NCBI GenBank assembly: GCA_023404495.1
Contig: JAEYBE010000030.1
Coordinates: 1 to 24,385 of the forward strand
Source of the DNA: Actinomycetes bacterium
GTDB lineage: Bacteria > Actinomycetota > Thermoleophilia > Solirubrobacterales > JACPNS01
DNA length: 24,385 nt
Reading direction: 5' to 3'
A program made the translations under genes and the position numbers. Positions 5,343 to 12,578 of this stretch are shown one piece after another. A model generated the notes under the pieces. It was not told where the DNA came from, searched no databases, and saw only the letters and a program-made list of their open reading frames with translations. Every line of letters starts with the position of its first letter. The first letter of the stretch is position 1.

Positions 5343-6728
5343 CTACCAACGGAACGGTGCCAACTCGTATGATCGTGCGCCGCGGCTCGGCAGTTCCACC
5401 TTCTCACCGCTCCAGACGATCGCGATGTTGTCTTCGAGCGGGTCGCCGTTTCTGACGAATACCGCTTCGATGAGCTTGTGCGCGGTCGTCCGTTGCGCAT
5501 TTTGATCCATGGAGTCCCAGTCGTCGGGGATCGTCGCCAGGTCGATGCCGTATCGGTGCGCCAGAGCCGCGCTGTAACGGCTTCTGGCAGCCTCCAATGC
5601 ATCGTTGCGGGTGGTGAGCCCTCCAACGAAATCTGAGTGCTTGAGAAGGTTCTGGAGGTCGAGGTCGTCGCGGTAGGCAACGAGGGCGGCTTCCGCAATA
5701 TCGACTGCGGCCTGAGACTCCAAGAGGTCGGCTTCGGTGGCGAGCTCGGGCAGGCGCCGCATGATCGCATCGGTGACGACCTGCTCGATTGCGGTCGAAT
5801 CCACGACGGCCGGCTCCTTGCAGTTTCCCGATGCGTAGTGCTGAGTGCATCGGAAGCGTTTGCCGTGTCGGTAGTTGAGGACGTAGCGGCAGCCGGCGCA
5901 GCGCAGAAGACCAACTAGCGGGTGCTTGACGGCCGGCTGGGTAGCGCGGTGCTGACCTTGAGCGAGCACGAAGGTCTCGGGGTCGGTGAGCGGTTGGTGG
6001 GCGTTCGCCATGAAGAAGTCGCCGTGCTTGAGCTCGCCGAGGTAGACCCTGTTCTTGAGCATCTTCCCGACCGTGACCGGCGTGAACTGCGCGCCTCGCT
6101 GCGGCTTCGCTCGTCCGTTCAGAAAGGTCGAAATATCCGCCAATTTGCGGGATTCCGACCGCATCAGGAAAGAGGCAGTCACCAGTTCCGCCGTGAGCTC
6201 CGGTATAAGTCCAGCACCTTGACTTTTCTTGTAGCCAAACGGAACCACCCCCAGGTAAACACCACGGCCGACGGCCCGCTCTCTCGCGGTGTTCCAGTTC
6301 TCTCGGATCCTGTCGAGCTCGAACTCAGCGAGCGACAGCATCATGCGTTGGTGGAGCCTGCCAGCGGACGTAGGAACGTCAGCGCCGTCTTGGACGGAGA
6401 AGAACATGGCGCCGGCCGCGTCGATACGCCTGAGCGCTTCGGTGGCGCCCACGAGCGAGCGAGCAAAGCGGTCGATCTTGGCGACCACCACACCTTGAGT
6501 TTCCCCCGCCGTCACACGCCGCATCATGCGATCGAACTCCGGCCGCGTGAGCTTCGCGCCGGACTGATCCAAGTCTGTATGCCATTCGAGAATCCGAACG
6601 GCGTTGTTGTCGGCCCAACTGCGGATGCAGTCGGCTTGAGCATCTGGGCTGATGAACGAGTCCCCGGACCGACTCCCGACTTTGCTGACACGAATGTAGG
6701 CGTCGAGCTTCACAGCACGACCACGCAT
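5343..6728 (-). CDS. Large serine recombinase (probable integrase of the element)
   Basis: 461 aa. The resolvase-type catalytic domain (1-150) contains DAYIRVSKVG with nucleophile S15 and KIDRFARS with conserved arginines R87 and R90. A recombinase domain follows (about 155-260, GVVPFGYKK and KNRVYLGE), then a zinc-ribbon domain with C277, C280, C294 and C303. After that come a coiled-coil-rich segment (about 330-390) and a C-terminal tail, the layout of phage-type large serine integrases. These enzymes recombine attP with attB without host factors. The gene lies at the element edge, faces away from the junction, and its start is about 90 bp from the point where the host thioesterase gene loses homology, as expected for an integrase next to its own attachment site. 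A downstream hairpin terminates it against the converging operon. Confidence 0.93.
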   Translation of the reverse strand: MRGRAVKLDAYIRVSKVGSRSGDSFISPDAQADCIRSWADNNAVRILEWHTDLDQSGAKLTRPEFDRMMRRVTAGETQGVVVAKIDRFARSLVGATEALRRIDAAGAMFFSVQDGADVPTSAGRLHQRMMLSLAEFELDRIRENWNTARERAVGRGVYLGVVPFGYKKSQGAGLIPELTAELVTASFLMRSESRKLADISTFLNGRAKPQRGAQFTPVTVGKMLKNRVYLGELKHGDFFMANAHQPLTDPETFVLAQGQHRATQPAVKHPLVGLLRCAGCRYVLNYRHGKRFRCTQHYASGNCKEPAVVDSTAIEQVVTDAIMRRLPELATEADLLESQAAVDIAEAALVAYRDDLDLQNLLKHSDFVGGLTTRNDALEAARSRYSAALAHRYGIDLATIPDDWDSMDQNAQRTTAHKLIEAVFVRNGDPLEDNIAIVWSGEKVELPSRGARSYELAPFRW

Positions 6729-6789
6729 TCGCCTTCAACGTACGGGCAATGCTTAGGAGCCTGCTTGAACCTGCAATTGGAGTTGCGCG

Positions 6790-6840
6790 AGGCGGATAGC
6801 CACACGGTTGTTTCTTCTCCGTCGTGAAGTTCCAGCCGAT
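6790..6840. other. Probable attR junction of the integrated element
   Basis: On the minus strand the thioesterase reading frame is recognisable through IGWNFTTE and then becomes unrelated to the family near 6815-6822, the upstream flank of the serine recombinase gene. The exact crossover dinucleotide cannot be set without the left end or an empty site. Confidence 0.6.
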
Positions 6841-7095
6841 CGGGAGCAGCCGCGCCGCGCCCCAGCCGGCGATGCTGTCGGCGAAAGCTGTCCAGGCGCC
6901 GGCGTGCATGTAGTCGACGTTGTGCAGGTGGCGCTCGCTCACCCGCATGCGTCCGATCGCCCGTTCGGGACCGAGCTCGAGGATCTCAAATCCGAGCCAC
7001 CCGGGGAACGTGTTCTTGGTGAACTTGTGGGTGATCTCGGGATCGAACGCGTATTGCTCGTCGATCTCGATCTTCAGGGGGCGACCGCTGCTCAC
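6817..7095 (-). pseudogene. PaaI-family thioesterase, 5' fragment interrupted by the element
   Basis: About 93 residues remain from GTG 7095: strand FEILELGPERAIGRMRV, then HNVDYMHAGAWTAFADSIAG with the hotdog-fold helix, then AARLLPIGWNFTTE. In hotdog-fold acyl-CoA thioesterases this point is followed by roughly 50 further residues (the FTTxxLxxNFL strand and the C-terminal sheet), which are missing; the frame runs on into unrelated sequence. The GTG is preferred over the ATG at 7158 because TTGGAC-N17-TAATCT lies directly in front of it and the ATG would force translation through that promoter. Family members hydrolyse acyl-CoA thioesters. The gene diverges from lexA and is almost certainly inactive unless the element excises. 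Confidence 0.75.
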
Positions 7096-7102
7096 GGGCG
7101 CG

Positions 7103-7131
7103 AGATTAGCCGCGCGCGTTGCAACGTCCAA
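7103..7131 (-). promoter_or_regulatory. Promoter of the interrupted thioesterase gene
   Basis: On the minus strand, -35 TTGGAC (7131-7126), a 17-nt spacer and -10 TAATCT (7108-7103), then 7 nt to the GTG at 7095. No Shine-Dalgarno sequence, so the mRNA is probably leaderless. Confidence 0.6.
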
Positions 7132-7133
7132 TG

Positions 7134-7147
7134 CGAACAAATGTTCC
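7134..7147. promoter_or_regulatory. LexA (SOS) box 1
   Basis: CGAACAAATGTTCC, which contains the GAAC-N4-GTTC core of Gram-positive/actinobacterial SOS boxes. It sits next to the -35 of the thioesterase promoter and overlaps the likely lexA -35. Confidence 0.85.
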
Positions 7148-7169
7148 GTCCGGGGCATCCGTTTATATT
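7142..7169 (+). promoter_or_regulatory. Possible lexA promoter
   Basis: TGTTCC, a 16-nt spacer and TATATT (7164-7169). Box 1 covers the -35 and box 2 starts one base after the -10, the arrangement expected for LexA autorepression. This would give a leader of about 140 nt. The -35 is a poor match. Confidence 0.4.
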
Positions 7170-7170
7170 C

Positions 7171-7184
7171 CGAACAAGTGTTCG
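7171..7184. promoter_or_regulatory. LexA (SOS) box 2
   Basis: CGAACAAGTGTTCG, a near-perfect palindrome with the GAAC-N4-GTTC core, 37 bp from box 1, in the shared region between the thioesterase fragment and lexA. Confidence 0.88.
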
Positions 7185-7318
7185 CCTTTTGGATTTCACG
7201 GCGGCGGAAGGTCAGTCTCCGCTTCTGTGAACGGGAGGTTCGAAGGGCGATCACGTGACATGCACTAGCCACGGCGCCCACTGGGCGCAGGTTCGACGAG
7301 TCGAAGGTGAGACAACCA

Positions 7319-8011
7319 ATGATTGATCAGATCCAGAATCCGGCGCTTGCAGAGGAGCAGCAGCTCACCAAGCGCCAGCGTGAGATTCTCGAGTTCATTC
7401 AGGAGTACCTCGACGCCAACGGGTACCCCCCGACGGTCCGCGATATCGGCGGAGCCGTTGGTCTCACCTCCTCGTCGACCGTGCATGCCCATCTTGCGAA
7501 CCTCGAGAAGGCCGGTGCGATCCGCCGCGACCCGACCAAGCCGCGTGCGCTTGAGATCCTCGGCGACAAAACTTCTGCCGCTGTCAGCGCGACCAAGCGC
7601 GCAGCCGGCCGCATCGGTGATGCGATCTCTGACGCCACGAGCGGCCTGCCGTTGATCGGCCAGGTCGCGGCCGGTGGTCCGATCGTCGCCGAGCAGAACA
7701 TCGAGGACTACATCGACGTGCCGAAGATCGCCGGCGGCGACGCCGCGGACTTTGTGCTTTCCGTGCGCGGAGACTCGATGGAGAAGGCCGGGATCCTCGA
7801 CGGCGACTTCGTGGTCGTCAAGTCCCAGGAGACAGCCCGCGACGGCGAGATCGTCGTCGCGATGATCGACAACGAGGCGACCGTCAAGCGCTTCTTCAAG
7901 GAAGACGACCACATACGACTGCAGCCCGAGAACGACGCCTACGAGCCGATCCGTTCGCGCGATGCTGCGGTAGTGGGCTCGGTCGTAGGCGTGTTTCGGC
8001 GCGTGCTCTAG
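7319..8011 (+). CDS. lexA: LexA repressor
   Basis: 230 aa from ATG 7319, which has AGGTGA 7-8 nt upstream; the in-frame GTG at 7307 lies inside that site and is rejected. The N-terminal winged helix (about 16-80) has LTKRQREILEFI, GYPPTVRDIGGAVGL and the recognition region SSSTVHAHLANLEKAG. An extended linker (about 85-108) joins the S24 peptidase domain. The self-cleavage site is QVAAGGP (A118-G119), with catalytic S153 (VRGDSM) and K190 (ATVKRF). LexA represses SOS genes and cleaves itself when RecA filaments form on damaged DNA. Two LexA boxes upstream indicate autoregulation. The linker is rich in charged and Ala residues and somewhat longer than in E. coli, as is common in actinobacteria. 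Confidence 0.97.
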   Translation: MIDQIQNPALAEEQQLTKRQREILEFIQEYLDANGYPPTVRDIGGAVGLTSSSTVHAHLANLEKAGAIRRDPTKPRALEILGDKTSAAVSATKRAAGRIGDAISDATSGLPLIGQVAAGGPIVAEQNIEDYIDVPKIAGGDAADFVLSVRGDSMEKAGILDGDFVVVKSQETARDGEIVVAMIDNEATVKRFFKEDDHIRLQPENDAYEPIRSRDAAVVGSVVGVFRRVL

Positions 8012-8088
8012 ACGCACAGGCGTCGAAGAACCCGCTATTTGGTACAAAATCGCGCTTGCATTCTGGCGCTGCGACTGGCACGCGGCGG

Positions 8089-8094
8089 TAGAAT
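8089..8094 (+). promoter_or_regulatory. -10 element of rnpB
   Basis: TAGAAT about 14-17 nt upstream of the predicted 5' end of RNase P RNA. No convincing -35 at the normal spacing; TTGCAT at 8056-8061 is 27 nt away, too far. Confidence 0.45.
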
Positions 8095-8107
8095 GACCTT
8101 GTCAGTT

Positions 8108-8617
<510 letters not shown>

Positions 8618-8623
8618 GGGAAT

Positions 8624-8648
8624 GGCCCGCCTCGTGCGGGCCTTTTCT
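8624..8648 (+). terminator. Rho-independent terminator of rnpB
   Basis: GGCCCGC, loop CTCGT, GCGGGCC, then TTTTCT. Seven perfect GC-rich pairs and a T-run, 7 nt after the P1 stem. Confidence 0.9.
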
Positions 8649-8731
8649 ATGCCCGAACGCGGATCCGCACGGGCTGCGAGCTTTTCTCGCAGATCGCCTC
8701 GATCCACACAAAGAACCGTCCCGGCGCCGTA

Positions 8732-8737
8732 TATGAT
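8732..8737 (+). promoter_or_regulatory. -10 element of the cytochrome c gene
   Basis: TATGAT (within TATATGAT), 8 nt before the ATG at 8746, without a Shine-Dalgarno sequence; transcription would begin at or next to the A of the start codon. Confidence 0.5.
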
Positions 8738-8745
8738 GCCCGCCG

Positions 8746-9255
8746 ATGCAAGCCTTGATGCTTACTCTGCTGTGGGTCGGTGTGGCCCTCGCCGTCTTCC
8801 TCGCCGCGTTCTATTTCTCGCGCGACAAGGACAAGAAGTTCACCTACCAGGGCAAGATGCCGTGGGGATTCAAGCTCGTCATCACGGTCGCCGCCGCCGT
8901 GCTCGTTCTGGGCATTCCGGCCGCGGTGCTCAGCAAGACGACCGACCGCGTTCCCAGCGGTGCCGGCACCTACACGATTGAGGCGAGCACCGCCTCGATC
9001 GACGGGCGCGACATCTTCCGCTCGACATGCGCAAGCTGCCACACGCTCAATGCCGCCAACGCACGCGGCGTCTACGGCCCCGATCTCGACGTCGTACTCG
9101 GCACCCCGGGGGCTGACCCCAAGGCCGTTGCGTCGCGTGTCGAAGGGGCGATCAAGACCGGTGGCGTCACCGGCAAGCAGATGCCGCTCGGCCTGCTCTC
9201 TGGCGAAGACGCCAAGCTGGTCAGCGACTACGTCGCCGAAGTCGCCGGTAAGTAA
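8746..9255 (+). CDS. Membrane-anchored c-type cytochrome
   Basis: 169 aa. Two hydrophobic segments, residues about 4-24 and 43-63, anchor the protein with the short KDKDKKFTYQGK loop between them. The C-terminal domain (about 85-169) is a class I cytochrome c: heme attachment CASCH (C95, C98, H99), the GPDL turn (111-114) and the probable axial methionine M146 in GKQMPLG. It should face the outside of the membrane and carry electrons between respiratory complexes. The topology, two membrane spans followed by a single cytochrome domain, resembles small cytochrome subunits associated with oxidases or alternative complexes, but no such genes are adjacent. The upstream gene is rnpB, and the next gene converges from the opposite strand immediately after the stop. 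Confidence 0.9.
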   Translation: MQALMLTLLWVGVALAVFLAAFYFSRDKDKKFTYQGKMPWGFKLVITVAAAVLVLGIPAAVLSKTTDRVPSGAGTYTIEASTASIDGRDIFRSTCASCHTLNAANARGVYGPDLDVVLGTPGADPKAVASRVEGAIKTGGVTGKQMPLGLLSGEDAKLVSDYVAEVAGK

Positions 9256-10305
9256 TCACTCGCCGCGGTAGGCGGCGGTGATGCCCACTTCAGCGCAGCC
9301 TTTGCGCAGGCGCTCGAGACCAAACGCTTCCACCGGGCCAATCGCGCCGGTCGGAAGCTGCGCTCCATCGAGGATCGCTTGACCTGCCCAACCGCAGAGC
9401 AGCCCGCTCATGTCGTAGGGGTTGGGTCCGTCTACGTCGATCGTCGCGAGTTCCTCGCCGCTGGCGTCTCGCGCGACGGCCACTATGCGCGCACGGGCTC
9501 GTTGGCGGACTTCGGCGGACGGTCCAGCCGCGGGCGCATTCTCGTCGGCGATTGAGTCAGCGCTCGCGGCCTCACCCGGTTGAAACCACCCGAGTCCGAC
9601 GTTCACATCGACAAGCCCACGCGCGAGCCGCGGCAGCGTGAAGTGCTCGGAGCCGCCGATCGCGACCGCGCTGACCGGCTGGCCGTCCAACTCGAAGGCG
9701 AGCTTCTTGCGGGGCCCCGTGACGTCGACGAGTTCGCCGCCCGCAAACGCGAATGGCTTTTCGCCGGACGAGGCTTCAAGCGAGTCGAGCGTTCCCTTCG
9801 AAAATGACTTCGTGCTGCGCTCGCTCTTCGTCGCCAGGCAGTACCCGATGTCGATTCGCGTAGTGTGGTCGCCGAATCGCTCAAGCAGCAACGCTCCGGC
9901 GAGATTGCCCGGGACGTAGTCGTAGCCGAATGCAGGGAGCATCGCTATGCCGGCCTCCAGGGCCCGGGCGGAGTAGCCGCCAAAGACTTTGCGCAGCCAG
10001 GCCGGCTCGCCGGTGATGTCGATGTAGGGCACGCCTGCCGCGAGCGCTGCTTCGGCGGCCACGTCGCCGAACTTTGTGTAGGGGCCGACGGTCGTGATCA
10101 GCAGCTCGCAACCCTGTACAGCACGCAACACACTCGGCGGATCCGCGACGTCGGCGACGACCGTTTCGATGCCCGGGAATTCGTTGGCCAGCTCTTCGAG
10201 CTTCTCGGCCGAGCGCGCCGCCGCACGTACCGGAAGGCCGCGCGAGACGAGTTGTTCGGCGGTCAGCCGTCCGGAAAAGCCTGTCGCTCCGAAGACCAGG
10301 ATCAC
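9256..10305 (-). CDS. Saccharopine dehydrogenase-like NAD(P)-binding oxidoreductase
   Basis: 349 aa from GTG 10305. The first strand of the Rossmann fold starts at residue 1 (VILVFGATGFSGR), with the GxTGFxG nucleotide-binding loop, followed by VRAAARSAEKL and the conserved TTVGPYTKFG and ADVAD segments. Family members include saccharopine dehydrogenase relatives and trans-acting enoyl reductases; the actual substrate here is unknown. A TTG at 10323 would add six residues, but TAGCTT lies 8 nt before the GTG and no ribosome-binding site precedes either codon, so a leaderless GTG start is preferred. The gene converges with the cytochrome gene (their ends abut) and diverges from the riboswitch-controlled gene. 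Confidence 0.85.
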   Translation of the reverse strand: MILVFGATGFSGRLTAEQLVSRGLPVRAAARSAEKLEELANEFPGIETVVADVADPPSVLRAVQGCELLITTVGPYTKFGDVAAEAALAAGVPYIDITGEPAWLRKVFGGYSARALEAGIAMLPAFGYDYVPGNLAGALLLERFGDHTTRIDIGYCLATKSERSTKSFSKGTLDSLEASSGEKPFAFAGGELVDVTGPRKKLAFELDGQPVSAVAIGGSEHFTLPRLARGLVDVNVGLGWFQPGEAASADSIADENAPAAGPSAEVRQRARARIVAVARDASGEELATIDVDGPNPYDMSGLLCGWAGQAILDGAQLPTGAIGPVEAFGLERLRKGCAEVGITAAYRGE

Positions 10306-10313
10306 GGCGCCGG

Positions 10314-10319
10314 AAGCTA
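10314..10319 (-). promoter_or_regulatory. -10 element for leaderless start at 10305
   Basis: TAGCTT on the minus strand, 8 nt before GTG 10305. No clear -35. Confidence 0.4.
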
Positions 10320-10436
10320 GCAAGGGGGCCAGGTTTACCGATATCGCCCCAGGAAATAACTATTTCTCGGCAATTTGCAGGGATTTGCAGCCTTTTTGGT
10401 GGCAAGTCGTCGGACGGGCTTGTTAACATCCTGCTC

Positions 10437-10633
10437 CAGTATCCGCTGAAGTCCGTTCATGCAACTCGACATGCAAGAACGTCGGACGCGGGGGACCCAG
10501 TGTCGTAGGTGCCATCCGGCACATCCGCCTTTTCGGCGGCTACGACGGGGGCGAATCGCAAAGGGCAGCCAATCGGCCCGGCGCGTAGCGCGGCTCTTTC
10601 CGCGCGAGTCCGTCAGCTAACCCCGTAAGCACC
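10437..10633 (+). ncRNA. Cyclic di-AMP riboswitch (ydaO/yuaA type)
   Basis: Conserved blocks of the ydaO/yuaA aptamer appear in order: GCTGAAGTCCG (10445-10455), CGGGGGACCCA (near 10489-10499), GGGGGCGAATCGC (near 10547-10559), AGGGC (10562-10566) and GAGTCCGTCAGCTAA followed by CCCCGTAAGC (10606-10630). Supporting stems are GTCGTAG/CTACGAC (10502-10508 with 10540-10546), enclosing two hairpins GTGCC-ATCC-GGCAC and CCGCC-TTTTC-GGCGG, and GTCCG/CGGAC in the 5' arm. This class senses c-di-AMP and in actinobacteria usually controls cell-wall hydrolases and osmotic genes, switching them off when ligand binds. No T-run terminator is seen before the gene, whose ribosome-binding site lies 10 nt after the aptamer. 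The region 10324-10436 upstream holds the promoter; TAACAT at 10424-10429 is a weak -10 candidate. Confidence 0.88.
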
Positions 10634-10654
10634 ACGAAAGAGGAAGTACTGAAA

Positions 10655-11050
10655 GTGAGCACATTCCGCGATCCGGTCATCGGGGACGAGCAAGATCTCG
10701 CAACCTACGGCCGACCCTCGTCACAAAGGCACCAGCACGACGCCCGCCCGCGCGCTCACGCGAGCTACGACCGCAGCGCCGCACGCGCTCGCCGCGTCAA
10801 CAGCCACCAACCTCCGGCCGCACCTGTTGCCGCAGCCAAGGCAACCGTCGACGAGCGTCCGCGTTACAACGACCAGGGCATCCGCACGGTGAAGATCTCC
10901 GGCCAGGCCACGCCGCCGCGCCGCCGCGCCGCAGAGCGCAGCATCGCCGTCCAGCTCGACCGCTATGACCGCCGCCCTGACCGCGCCGCACAGTGGGCGC
11001 TTTTCATGGGCGTATTCATGATTGTCGTAGCGATCGCCACCGGCACCTAA
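10655..11050 (+). CDS. Small basic membrane protein under c-di-AMP riboswitch control
   Basis: 131 aa from GTG 10655, with AGAGGAAG about 8 nt upstream. Residues 1-105 are probably disordered and strongly basic, rich in Arg, His, Ala and Pro (RPRAHASYDRSAARARRV, TPPRRRAAERSIAVQLDRYD). A single hydrophobic segment ends the protein (AQWALFMGVFMIVVAIATGT), so it should sit in the membrane with a long charged tail inside the cell. The DRRPDRAAQWALFMGVFM stretch resembles tails of small uncharacterised actinobacterial membrane proteins. It has no enzyme motif. Placement immediately after a c-di-AMP riboswitch suggests a role in envelope or osmotic homeostasis (inference). glnA follows 86 bp downstream on the same strand. 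Confidence 0.82.
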   Translation: MSTFRDPVIGDEQDLATYGRPSSQRHQHDARPRAHASYDRSAARARRVNSHQPPAAPVAAAKATVDERPRYNDQGIRTVKISGQATPPRRRAAERSIAVQLDRYDRRPDRAAQWALFMGVFMIVVAIATGT

Positions 11051-11136
11051 AGCCCCGCGACCTACATCGCCGGCGCAGACTAGGATTCGCCTCTCCAGGG
11101 TCGCAACCGCGCGCCACTGATTCGAGGAGCACCATC

Positions 11137-12498
11137 TTGCCGGAGAACAAGACGCCAGTACAGATTCTCGGAGAAATCGAGAAGCACGACATCCGTTTCG
11201 TGCGTCTGTGGTTCACCGACATCCTCGGGCAGCTGAAGAGCTTCTCGATCAACAGCGCCGAATTGCGGGACGCCTTCGACGGCGGCGCGAGCTTCGACGG
11301 GTCCTCGATCACCGGATTCAACGCGATCGAAGAATCCGACATGATCGCGATGCCTGACCCGACGACCTTCTCGGTCCTCCCGTGGCGACAGTCAGAGCAG
11401 GGCGTCGCGCGAATGTTCTGCGACATCGTCACGCCGGACCTCCAGCCTTATGAGGGCGACCCGCGCCACGCGCTCAGGCGCGCGGTCCAGCGCGCCCAGT
11501 CGATGGGATTTGACGTCTTCAACGTCGCGCCCGAGCTCGAGTACTACTACTTCAAGGACGACTCGCCGGTTGCCGGTGGCGGCCCTGTACCGCTCGACCG
11601 CGGCGGCTACTTCGACCTCACCACGCTCGACGCCGGCTCTGACATCCGCCGTGACACCGTGCTCGCGCTCGAGAAGATGGGCGTCCACGTTGAGTACACG
11701 CACCACGAGGTCGGCCCGTCGCAGCACGAGATCGACATGCGCTACGCCGACGCCATGAAGATGGCCGACGACTGCATGACCTACCGCATCGTCGTCAAGG
11801 AGTACGCCCAGCAGTACGGCTACCACGCGAGCTTCATGCCAAAGCCGCTCTACGACGAGAACGGCTCGGGAATGCACACGCACCAGTCGCTCTTCAAGGA
11901 CGGCAAGAACGCGTTCTACGACGAGAACGACCGCTACAAACTTTCAGACACCGGCAAGGCCTTCATCGCCGGCCAGCTCACGCACGCGCGCGAGATCTGC
12001 GCGATCTTCGCCCAATGGGTCAACTCCTACAAGCGGCTCGTGCCCGGATTTGAGGCGCCGGTCTACCTCGCGTGGTCGCGCCGCAACCGGTCGGCGCTCG
12101 TGCGCGTCCCGCCGTACCGATCGACCGGGTCAAACGCCGACGGCCAGGCGATGCGCGCCGAGCTGCGCTGCCCGGACCCGGCCTGCAATCCGTATCTCAC
12201 TTTCGCAGCGCTCTTGCAAGCCGGCCTCGAAGGGATCGAGAAGGGCTACGAGCTGCCTGAGCCGATGGAGAAGAACCTCTACCACCTCAACACCGAGGAG
12301 GGGCGCCGCCTTGGCGTTGAACACCTCCCAGAGACGCTGGGAGAGGCTGTGGAGCTTGCTTCTGGCTCTGAGCTGGTGCTCCGGACGCTCGGCGAGCACA
12401 TGTTCAAACGCTTCATCGAGATCAAGCGAAACGAGTGGGAGAGCTACCGCACGCAGGTCACGCAGTGGGAGCTCGAGCGTTATCTCCCAATCCTTTGA
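11137..12498 (+). CDS. glnA: Glutamine synthetase, type I
   Basis: 453 aa from TTG 11137, with GAGGAG 7 nt upstream; the frame is open further upstream, but that extension (rich in Arg and His) does not match the family. It condenses glutamate and ammonia to glutamine using ATP. Family marks: FTDILGQLKSFS (beta-grasp domain), FDGSSITGF, NVAPELEYYYF (metal ligands), HHEVGPSQHEID, GSGMHTHQSLF (ammonia/metal site), NSYKRLVPGFEAP, and the ATP-binding SRRNRSALVRVP. The site equivalent to the adenylylated tyrosine is NLYHLNTEE, so a tyrosine is present, but the surrounding residues differ from NLYDLPPEE of classical regulated enzymes and no adenylyltransferase gene is near. Length matches GSI enzymes of about 440-470 aa. 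Confidence 0.96.
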   Translation: MPENKTPVQILGEIEKHDIRFVRLWFTDILGQLKSFSINSAELRDAFDGGASFDGSSITGFNAIEESDMIAMPDPTTFSVLPWRQSEQGVARMFCDIVTPDLQPYEGDPRHALRRAVQRAQSMGFDVFNVAPELEYYYFKDDSPVAGGGPVPLDRGGYFDLTTLDAGSDIRRDTVLALEKMGVHVEYTHHEVGPSQHEIDMRYADAMKMADDCMTYRIVVKEYAQQYGYHASFMPKPLYDENGSGMHTHQSLFKDGKNAFYDENDRYKLSDTGKAFIAGQLTHAREICAIFAQWVNSYKRLVPGFEAPVYLAWSRRNRSALVRVPPYRSTGSNADGQAMRAELRCPDPACNPYLTFAALLQAGLEGIEKGYELPEPMEKNLYHLNTEEGRRLGVEHLPETLGEAVELASGSELVLRTLGEHMFKRFIEIKRNEWESYRTQVTQWELERYLPIL

Positions 12499-12578
12499 TA
12501 TCTACGTTTCAAGATTTTCGGTACTCCGCCGATTGAGGTAGTGGGCATTGCCCGCAACAGCCTCCGATCTCCCCCAGA

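Noticed and set aside
5158..5349. Minus-strand 63-aa frame over the tRNA-like sequence
   Set aside because: The GVAGLEPDLGRDPM-type translation is the familiar antisense of a tRNA gene, not a protein.
8674..8692. Hairpin CTGCGAG-CTTTT-CTCGCAG before the cytochrome gene
   Set aside because: No T-run follows, a proper terminator for rnpB is already present at 8624, and no regulator can be assigned.
10993..11136. Longer N-terminus for glutamine synthetase
   Set aside because: The extra 48 residues are Arg/His-rich, overlap the riboswitch-controlled gene and do not match the family. TTG 11137 has a good ribosome-binding site at the right distance.
12543..12558. Short hairpin (GCGGGCAATGCCC on the minus strand) after glnA
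   Set aside because: A short stem with no T-run on either strand; too weak to call a terminator.
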